From Sphingobium sp. (lineage in GTDB: Bacteria > Pseudomonadota > Alphaproteobacteria > Sphingomonadales > Sphingomonadaceae), in NCBI GenBank assembly GCA_030148625.1, contig JASBTC010000437.1, positions 1-5,935 on the forward strand: a stretch of 5,935 nt of DNA, read 5' to 3'. The translations under genes and the position numbers were made by a program. Each line of letters begins with the position of its first letter. Position 1 is the first letter of the stretch. Shown piece by piece: positions 1 through 3,984 of this stretch. Under the pieces are notes generated by a model that worked only from the letters and a program-made list of their open reading frames with translations, was not told the origin of the DNA and searched no databases.

Positions 1-359
1 CGCGCGCGATAGGTGCGGTCGCCATAGAATTGGGTTTCGGGCTCCATCAGGATTTCGGCGCCGGCGTTGCGCGCATGTTCGCAATGCGCGTCGATATCGG
101 TCGTCATCTGGAGATGGACGGTCTGGGTGTTCTTGCCGCCGAGATTGGCGGGGCTGCGATGATCGTCACTCCATTCGTTGCCGACCATGATCCAGCCGTC
201 GCCGAAGATCATTTCCGAATGCGCCAGATTGCCCTCCGCATCGGTGATCAGCATCGCGGGCTCGAAGCCGAAGGCGGCCTGAAGCCATTCGAAAGCGGCC
301 ATCGCATCCTTGTAGACGATCGCGGAAACGACCGCCGGGCGTTTTGACATATCGACCAT
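1..359 (-). CDS. VOC-family (glyoxalase/bleomycin-resistance fold) protein, 3' end cut off by the window
   Basis: The minus-strand frame from the ATG at 359 is open to the window edge and gives 119 residues. It begins MVDMSKRPAVVSAIVYKD, and the segment AAFEWLQAAFGFEP (about 21-34) is the first beta-alpha unit typical of VOC proteins. The second half has TVHLQMTTDIDAHCEHARNAGAEI (split here at about 80-90 and 91-103), the usual start of the second VOC repeat. It ends in FYGDRTYRA (111-119), normally followed in PhnB-like VOC proteins by a D-P-E-G-H segment near the C-terminus. About 15-35 residues are probably missing. The start at 359 is supported by an AGGAG seven bases upstream; Met4 is an alternative. 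Family members include glyoxalases, dioxygenases and antibiotic-binding proteins, and the substrate cannot be told from this sequence. It appears to be transcribed separately from the argJ cluster. Fold assignment is firm; function is open. Confidence 0.88.
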   Translation of the reverse strand, partial: MVDMSKRPAVVSAIVYKDAMAAFEWLQAAFGFEPAMLITDAEGNLAHSEMIFGDGWIMVGNEWSDDHRSPANLGGKNTQTVHLQMTTDIDAHCEHARNAGAEILMEPETQFYGDRTYRA

Positions 360-366
360 TTCGATT

Positions 367-371
367 CTCCT
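367..371 (-). promoter_or_regulatory. Ribosome binding site of the VOC gene
   Basis: Minus-strand AGGAG lies seven bases before the ATG at 359. It is a near-consensus SD sequence, among the best in the window, and it fixes the start codon of the VOC gene. Confidence 0.75.
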
Positions 372-394
372 ATCTGTTAATATTTAACGCAGAT
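372..394. repeat. Nested AT-rich inverted repeats, possible operator
   Basis: Outer arms ATCTG (372-376) and CAGAT (390-394) enclose an inner pair GTTAA (376-380) and TTAAC (384-388). The centres of the two pairs differ by one base, so this is two overlapping short palindromes rather than one perfect one. They sit between the proposed -10 element and the ribosome binding site of the VOC gene, where a repressor would act. No regulator gene is visible in the window. The repeat is seen directly; the operator role is inference. Confidence 0.35.
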
Positions 395-411
395 GTAAAC
401 TAAATCGTCAA
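382..411 (-). promoter_or_regulatory. Candidate sigma-70-type promoter of the VOC gene
   Basis: On the minus strand, TTGACG (411-406) matches five of six bases of the -35 consensus. After an 18-base spacer, TTAAAT (387-382) matches four of six of the -10 consensus. The stretch 376-405 is clearly more AT-rich than anything around it. Transcription would start about 15-20 bases before the ribosome binding site. An AT-rich inverted repeat (GTTAA-TAT-TTAAC, 376-388) overlaps the proposed -10 element and could be an operator. The call rests on pattern matching only. Confidence 0.45.
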
Positions 412-426
412 GAGCTATGACGCCGA

Positions 427-459
427 TCACCACCGGCATCCGAACTACACCGGTGGTGA
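427..459. repeat. 10-bp perfect inverted repeat between the SEC-C remnant and the VOC gene
   Basis: TCACCACCGG (427-436) and CCGGTGGTGA (450-459) are perfect reverse complements around a 13-base loop. In RNA of either strand this would form a stable GC-rich hairpin. It lies just past the end of the SEC-C remnant and upstream of the VOC promoter, as expected for a transcription end of the argJ cluster. However, no U-run follows on either strand, so it is not a classical intrinsic terminator. It could instead be a protein-binding operator or an RNA-stabilising 3' hairpin. Confidence 0.5.
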
Positions 460-475
460 AAGCGTTCACTAAGGC

Positions 476-724
476 TCAATCGCGCCAATAGTCATGCCGC
501 TCCGACCCATCGAAACCGGCCAGATGTGAGGCAGCAGGATTTGAAATCTCAGGCCCGAGCCGCAGGGGCAGGGATCCTTTCGGCCGAGCTTCTCGATCAG
601 CTCGACATCGCCATGGACGAAGCGCAGCCCGCGCTTGACCTGGGTTTCAGACGGATAACCCTTACGCCGCTTCGCGATCACCTCGAAAGCAGGGCAGATC
701 GGCGAAATCGTCTTGATGTGCCAT
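476..724 (-). pseudogene. Small SEC-C zinc-motif protein gene, broken by three single-base shifts
   Basis: An ATG at 724 with a strong GGGAGG five bases upstream starts a protein-like frame ([13 protein letters not shown]...) that hits TAA at 662-664. The next frame continues [19 protein letters not shown]...[15 protein letters not shown], the first part of a SEC-C motif. A further one-base shift near 540 gives the expected paired cysteines (SCCLTSGRF). Another near 512 gives [11 protein letters not shown] and TGA at 476-478. Treating 664, 540 and 512 as extra bases yields one 81-residue protein with a complete C-P-C-G-S-G-x2-F-x2-C-C motif. The ATG and TGA share a frame, so the three shifts cancel. 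SEC-C motifs bind one zinc ion and also occur at the C-terminus of SecA and in YchJ-type proteins. As written the gene cannot make the intact motif. It follows the phosphatase gene by 75 nt. Sequencing error is an alternative but would need three indels in 250 bases. Confidence 0.65.
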
Positions 725-729
725 GACGG

Positions 730-735
730 CCTCCC
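730..735 (-). promoter_or_regulatory. Ribosome binding site of the SEC-C remnant
   Basis: Minus-strand GGGAGG lies five bases before the ATG at 724. A good SD sequence here supports 724 as the original start, even though the frame from this ATG stops after 20 codons. Confidence 0.6.
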
Positions 736-799
736 ATCGCTGATGCACGCCCGATTGCGCGCCGCGCGGCAATGGCGTCGGCGGTTGTGGATGTAAAGC

Positions 800-1594
800 T
801 CAGCCGAAGAGGATCCTGGCGCTTTCGTCCCACAGACGCGGCGATGCGGCACCGATCAGTCCTTTGCGGCCGTCGCCGACGATATAGGGCGATCCGTCGG
901 GCCGCGCGATCCTGCCGCCCGCCTCCGCCAGGAAGAGCGCGCCTGGCGCATGATCCCAGGGCAAAGTGCGTTCGAACAGCGCGATATCGTTCAGGCCGAG
1001 CACGAGGCGGGGATATTGTTCCGCCGCGCAGCGTGGAATGTCGACCAGGGTCAGCCGGCCGCGCGCACGTTCGACGATGTTGGCGCGGCGCTCGGGCGTC
1101 ATGAAATAGACGGCGAGCGCGGCGACGGGCAGGCTAGATCCGGTCTCGCGCGCCGATACGCGTTCGCCATCGATGAACGCTCCGCCGCCCGTCACCGCGT
1201 GGCACAGCCGGCCGTCGAGCGGATCGAGGATCCAGCCGGCCTGGATGGCACCGTCCGCAACCAGTGCCACCATCATGCCGAAGGGCGGGCGGCCTGCCGC
1301 GAAATTGCCGGTGCCGTCGATCGGATCGATGATCCAGTTGAGCCCAATGCCCGCGCGATCGAGGATTGCGGGATCGGCCGCGGCGGCTTCTTCGCCGATC
1401 ATGCCGGCTTCCGGCAAGATTCGGGCAAGCCCCTCGATCAGCCGCAATTCGCTTTCCTTGTCGGCGATGGTGACGAAATCGTCGGCCGCCTTTTCGCTGA
1501 TCTCGTCTTCGGCAAGATTCTGATAGCGCGGCAGGACAACGTCCGCCGCGACCTGTTCCATCAGTTCGGCGACCTGACGATAGAGGCTGTGCAT
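800..1594 (-). CDS. Inositol-monophosphatase-family phosphatase
   Basis: This gene encodes a 264-residue member of the Mg2+-dependent, Li+-sensitive phosphatase superfamily (IMPase, HisN, CysQ, FBPase), at the usual length of about 260. The metal-binding motifs are present: IGEE (66-69), the core DPIDGTGNF (90-98) and [17 protein letters not shown] (211-227) with the C-terminal Asp214. ADKESE (45-50) matches the conserved Asp-Lys region before helix 2. The frame is open upstream to 1672, but the ATG at 1594 is chosen because [14 protein letters not shown] matches the family N-terminus, and the extension overlaps the GST gene. An AGGAG 11 bases upstream, a little far, overlaps the GST stop codon. 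The gap to GST is 14 nt, so the two are probably cotranscribed. The substrate is uncertain. Candidates include inositol phosphates, histidinol phosphate or [11 protein letters not shown] differs from the GTK/GTTNF forms of well-studied members. Enzyme class is firm; specific role is not known. Confidence 0.9.
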   Translation of the reverse strand: MHSLYRQVAELMEQVAADVVLPRYQNLAEDEISEKAADDFVTIADKESELRLIEGLARILPEAGMIGEEAAAADPAILDRAGIGLNWIIDPIDGTGNFAAGRPPFGMMVALVADGAIQAGWILDPLDGRLCHAVTGGGAFIDGERVSARETGSSLPVAALAVYFMTPERRANIVERARGRLTLVDIPRCAAEQYPRLVLGLNDIALFERTLPWDHAPGALFLAEAGGRIARPDGSPYIVGDGRKGLIGAASPRLWDESARILFG

Positions 1595-1608
1595 GTGGAT
1601 TACGGCTC

Positions 1609-2220
1609 CTAGGTCAGCGGAATCATGACCTGATCGCCATAGCCCGGGCGGGCCTGAAGCGCCGCATACCATCTTTGTACATTCGGCATGTCCGGACGCT
1701 CGATGTCGAGCGTCATCCAGCTATGCACATAGACACCCATTGGAATGTCACCCAGGCCAAAGCTCTGGCCGGACAGCCAGGGCTGCTCGGCCAATGCGTC
1801 GTCGATCCGCACCATCATCCGGGCGCATGATTGCGCGGATCGCGCGATCGCGGCCGGATCGCGCGCTTCGGGCGCATGGCGGATCAGGTTGAGAAAGGCG
1901 TCGCGTTGCGCATCGGCATAGCCGAACTGCCAGTCCATCCATTTGTCGGCCTGCGCGCGCAGGGCGGGGTCTTCCGGCCAGAATGCCTCCGGCGCGTAGC
2001 GTGCGGCCAGATAGCGCAGGATCGCGTTCGATTCCCACAGCACCAGATCGCCGTCCTCGATCGTTGGGATCAGCGCATTGGGATTGAGCGCGAGATAGGC
2101 CGCGTCCATGCCGAACGCGCCGCCGACATCCCGGCGGACATGCGGAATGCCGATCTCCTGCGCGAACCAGGCGACTTTCTTCACATTGTGCGAATTGAGC
2201 CGGCCCCAGATCGTCAGCAT
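1609..2220 (-). CDS. Glutathione S-transferase family protein
   Basis: This 203-residue cytosolic GST has the usual two domains. The N-terminal thioredoxin fold covers about residues 1-75 and contains LNSHNVKK (8-15), with Ser10 as the likely glutathione-activating residue. The cis-proline segment is NALIPTIEDG (48-57), with Pro52. The glutathione-binding ES pair follows at 63-64. The all-helical C-terminal domain contains FGLGDIPMG (154-162), the N-capping box conserved in GSTs. The length is normal. The ATG at 2220 has GGAG eight bases upstream, inside the end of argJ, and only four bases separate the two genes, so translational coupling with argJ is likely. The protein resembles theta-like bacterial GSTs, which act in detoxification or as dehalogenases or isomerases. 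The substrate cannot be inferred. Neighbours do not point to a degradation pathway. Fold and family are certain. Confidence 0.93.
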   Translation of the reverse strand: MLTIWGRLNSHNVKKVAWFAQEIGIPHVRRDVGGAFGMDAAYLALNPNALIPTIEDGDLVLWESNAILRYLAARYAPEAFWPEDPALRAQADKWMDWQFGYADAQRDAFLNLIRHAPEARDPAAIARSAQSCARMMVRIDDALAEQPWLSGQSFGLGDIPMGVYVHSWMTLDIERPDMPNVQRWYAALQARPGYGDQVMIPLT

Positions 2221-2224
2221 CGCC

Positions 2225-3457
2225 TCAGCTCCGATAATCGGCGTTGATCGAGATATAACCGTGCGTCAGATCGCAGGTCCAGACGGTCGCACGGCCATCG
2301 CCCAGCCCGAGATCGACGCCGATCTCGATCTCCTTGCCCTTCAGATGCGCGGCGACGGGGGCTTCGTCATAGCCCTCGACCGCGAGGCCGCCCGTCGCGA
2401 CCTGGGTCGTGCCGAAGCGGATGGAGAGCCTGTCGCGCTCGGCCGGCTCACCGGCTTTGCCGACCGCCATCACGACGCGGCCCCAATTGGCGTCCTCGCC
2501 TGCGACCGCGGTCTTCACCAGCGGCGAATTGGCGATGCTGAGCGCGATCCGGTGGGCGCTGTCGTCGGATTCGGCGCCGGTGACGGTGATCTCGATGAAT
2601 TTCGACGCACCCTCGCCGTCACGGACGACGAGATGGGCGAGCTGGCGGCACATGTCGGTGAGCGCGGCCTGGACAGCGTCCGCACCGTCGTCGTCGAACG
2701 ACGCGAGCGGTTCATTGCCTGCCTTGCCCGTTGCGAAGGCGAGCACGGTGTCGCTGGTCGAGGTGTCGCTGTCGACGGTGATCGACGAGAAGGTGGCGCG
2801 ATTGGCCGCACTCAGCATCGTTTGGAGCAGACCGGGCTCGATCGCGGCGTCGGTGAAGACGAAGCCGAGCATCGTCGCCATGTCGGGCGCGATCATGCCC
2901 GATCCCTTGACGATGCCGACGAAGCTGACGGTGCGATCGCCGATCACCGCCCGTGTCACTGCCGCCTTTTCGAAAGTGTCGGTGGTCATGATCGTGGCGG
3001 CGGCATCCTGCCAGCCACAGGGGGGCGCGGTGAAGGCCGCATCGAGCCCGGCCTCCGCCTTGTCGATCGGCAGAGGCACGCCGATCACGCCGGTCGAAGC
3101 GACGAAGATGTCCGAAGGCTGGCAGCCGAGATGTCCGGCGGCGCGCGCGGCGATCGCCTCGACCGCGGCACGGCCGCGATTGCCGGTGAAGGCATTGGAA
3201 TTGCCGGCATTGACCACCAGCGCACGCGCATTGCCGAGCGTCAGTGCAGCGCGGCACCATTCGACTTCGGGAGAGGGGCATTTGCTTTTGGTCAGCACGC
3301 CCGCGACCGACGTGCCCGGATCGAGCGTGACGAAGGTCAGGTCGCAGCGATCCCAGCTCTTGTAGCGCGCGCGTGCGACGCGCAGCGCAACGCCGGAAAT
3401 GGCGGGGAGGTCGGGAAAGCCTTGGGGCGCGAGCGGGGAGCGTGCGGGTTGGGTCAT
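2225..3457 (-). CDS. argJ: ArgJ, glutamate N-acetyltransferase (ornithine acetyltransferase)
   Basis: ArgJ moves the acetyl group from N-acetylornithine to glutamate, recycling acetyl in arginine biosynthesis; some members also make N-acetylglutamate from acetyl-CoA. At 410 residues it has the normal length. The precursor cleaves itself at Ala194-Thr195 in KGSGMIAPDMATMLGF (184-199), leaving Thr195 as the N-terminal nucleophile of the beta chain. STGVIG (121-126) holds the oxyanion-hole residues. NAGNSNAFTG (83-92), DSDTSTSD (229-236), GEGASKF (281-287), EDANWGR (321-327) and the C-terminal INADYRS (404-410) are all family signatures. No catalytic residue appears missing. Whether it is mono- or bifunctional cannot be told. 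The ATG at 3457 has no visible SD; a TATAGC box ends only nine bases before it, suggesting a near-leaderless mRNA. It heads a cluster with the GST and phosphatase genes and is divergent from the small ORF and secA. Confidence 0.97.
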   Translation of the reverse strand: MTQPARSPLAPQGFPDLPAISGVALRVARARYKSWDRCDLTFVTLDPGTSVAGVLTKSKCPSPEVEWCRAALTLGNARALVVNAGNSNAFTGNRGRAAVEAIAARAAGHLGCQPSDIFVASTGVIGVPLPIDKAEAGLDAAFTAPPCGWQDAAATIMTTDTFEKAAVTRAVIGDRTVSFVGIVKGSGMIAPDMATMLGFVFTDAAIEPGLLQTMLSAANRATFSSITVDSDTSTSDTVLAFATGKAGNEPLASFDDDGADAVQAALTDMCRQLAHLVVRDGEGASKFIEITVTGAESDDSAHRIALSIANSPLVKTAVAGEDANWGRVVMAVGKAGEPAERDRLSIRFGTTQVATGGLAVEGYDEAPVAAHLKGKEIEIGVDLGLGDGRATVWTCDLTHGYISINADYRS

Positions 3458-3466
3458 GGTGACGTC

Positions 3467-3494
3467 GCTATAGCCTCGCTTCGGTGCGGATCAA
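3467..3494 (-). promoter_or_regulatory. Candidate promoter of argJ, giving little or no leader
   Basis: On the minus strand, TTGATC (3494-3489) and TATAGC (3472-3467) each match four of six consensus bases and are 16 bases apart. Only nine bases separate the -10 box from the argJ ATG, which would place the transcription start within about three bases of it. This fits the absence of an SD sequence before argJ. Other weak boxes may exist in this GC-rich region. Confidence 0.4.
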
Positions 3495-3558
3495 TGCAGC
3501 GTTAAGCTGGATACGCTATGGATATCCCGTCGACATGAGCTTTTGATTAGACGAACGG

Positions 3559-3579
3559 CACGACAGCACCTATGTCGTG
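3559..3579 (+). repeat. 7-bp hairpin covering the GTG start of the small ORF
   Basis: CACGACA (3559-3565) and TGTCGTG (3573-3579) form a perfect 7-bp stem with a 7-base loop, and the GTG start codon (3577-3579) is the last part of the right arm. If transcribed, the start codon would be paired, which would lower or regulate initiation. No SD sequence is seen before this GTG. A second possible start, TTG at 3604, lies outside the hairpin. Confidence 0.45.
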
Positions 3580-3870
3580 GCGGTTCGAACCTGGGACGCG
3601 CATTTGCAACTGCTGCTTTTCCTTTCCGCATTGCTGACCTGTTTCACCGGCATCATCTCCGGTGAGCGGGTGGCGGAGCGTGTGCAGGTGCAAAGCAGCA
3701 CAGCCGGTGCCGCCGTCGATGCTCTGACCGAAATCGCGGCGCCTATGCCCCGCATAGCGCACGATCTGGTTCGACCTGCCGCCGCCTTTCCCGCCGCCTT
3801 GCCACTTGCGCCTGTCCAGGCCGGTGCGCTCCGCGCGGTGCTTCTGGTGAACGGAAGCCGGCTGGAATAG
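3577..3870 (+). CDS. Small hypothetical protein with an N-terminal hydrophobic segment, upstream of secA
   Basis: I do not recognise this 97-residue protein by name. A short N-region (MAVRTWDAH, one Arg and one Asp) precedes a hydrophobic stretch, about residues 10-27 (LQLLLFLSALLTCFTGII), that could be a signal peptide or a single membrane anchor. The rest is Ala/Pro/Val-rich with no cysteine or enzyme motif, and ends AGALRAVLLVNGSRLE. Cys22 is preceded by Leu-Leu-Thr, a poor lipobox. This frame is preferred over the overlapping minus-strand frame (3547-3957) because the latter is Arg/Gly/Gln-rich like a shadow. The GTG at 3577 is the first possible start after an in-frame TGA at 3544, but has no SD; TTG at 3604 is an alternative. 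It ends 114 nt before secA on the same strand, with a weak terminator between. Its position recalls the secretion monitor secM, but no F-x4-W-I...R-A-G-P or R-A-P-P arrest motif is present. The function is unknown. Confidence 0.55.
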   Translation: MAVRTWDAHLQLLLFLSALLTCFTGIISGERVAERVQVQSSTAGAAVDALTEIAAPMPRIAHDLVRPAAAFPAALPLAPVQAGALRAVLLVNGSRLE

Positions 3871-3879
3871 CCGCCGACC

Positions 3880-3908
3880 CGGCCTCGATTCAGGCCGTTC
3901 TTCTCGAT
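3880..3908 (+). terminator. Weak intrinsic-terminator-like hairpin after the small ORF
   Basis: CGGCCT (3880-3885) and AGGCCG (3892-3897) form a 6-bp GC-rich stem with a 6-base loop, directly followed by TTCTTCTCGAT, a pyrimidine-rich but imperfect T-tract. It begins nine bases past the TAG of the small ORF. It may end or attenuate transcription before secA. If so, secA needs its own promoter, and I see no convincing -35/-10 pair between here and 3970. Confidence 0.4.
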
Positions 3909-3914
3909 ATTTCG

Positions 3915-3927
3915 CGCGTGTCACGCG
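3915..3927. repeat. 13-bp palindrome in the secA leader
   Basis: CGCGTG (3915-3920) and CACGCG (3922-3927) are perfect reverse complements around a single T. The spacing suits a dimeric DNA-binding protein better than an RNA hairpin. The palindrome lies about 58 bases before the secA ATG. GC-rich palindromes of this length also arise by chance. Confidence 0.35.
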
Positions 3928-3973
3928 TGCAGGCGAAGCCGGGCAGCCGGCGTTCAAACTCTCGATTCAAGAC

Positions 3974-3977
3974 AGGA
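3974..3977 (+). promoter_or_regulatory. Ribosome binding site of secA
   Basis: AGGA lies seven bases before the ATG at 3985. It is modest but well placed, and supports this start together with the [17 protein letters not shown]-terminus, which aligns with the start of other SecA proteins. Confidence 0.65.
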
Positions 3978-3984
3978 TTTCATC

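Noticed and set aside
30..347. 105-codon plus-strand open frame at the left edge
   Set aside because: It is antisense to the VOC gene, whose two beta-alpha repeats and ribosome binding site are clear.
755..772. GC-rich imperfect hairpin between the phosphatase and the SEC-C remnant
   Set aside because: The stem has a bulge and no T-run follows. It is more likely chance in CG-rich sequence than a terminator.
469..852. Single 127-residue minus-strand ORF across the SEC-C region
   Set aside because: It begins inside the phosphatase gene, reads through its stop in another frame, and loses the paired cysteines of the SEC-C motif. The three-frame reconstruction fits the family better.
950..1612. 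220-codon plus-strand open frame opposite the phosphatase gene
   Set aside because: The minus strand here encodes a complete IMPase with all motifs, and the plus-strand product shows no family features.
2108..3505. 465-codon plus-strand open frame opposite argJ
   Set aside because: It is fully antisense to an intact argJ. Its protein is Arg/Asp/Gly-rich without recognisable motifs, as expected from a stop-poor antisense frame in GC-rich DNA.
3582..3591. GGTTCGAACC, resembling a tRNA T-loop
   Set aside because: Neither strand can form a 5-bp T-stem around it, and no acceptor, D or anticodon arm is found nearby.
3634..3645. Possible lipoprotein lipobox in the small ORF (Leu-Leu-Thr-Cys22)
   Set aside because: Thr at -1 is not accepted by the usual lipobox pattern, and the segment continues hydrophobic past the cysteine.
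3547..3957. 136-codon minus-strand ORF over the secA-upstream region
   Set aside because: Its composition (Arg, Gly, Gln, His) is typical of a shadow frame, while the plus-strand frame has an ordered hydrophobic N-terminus.
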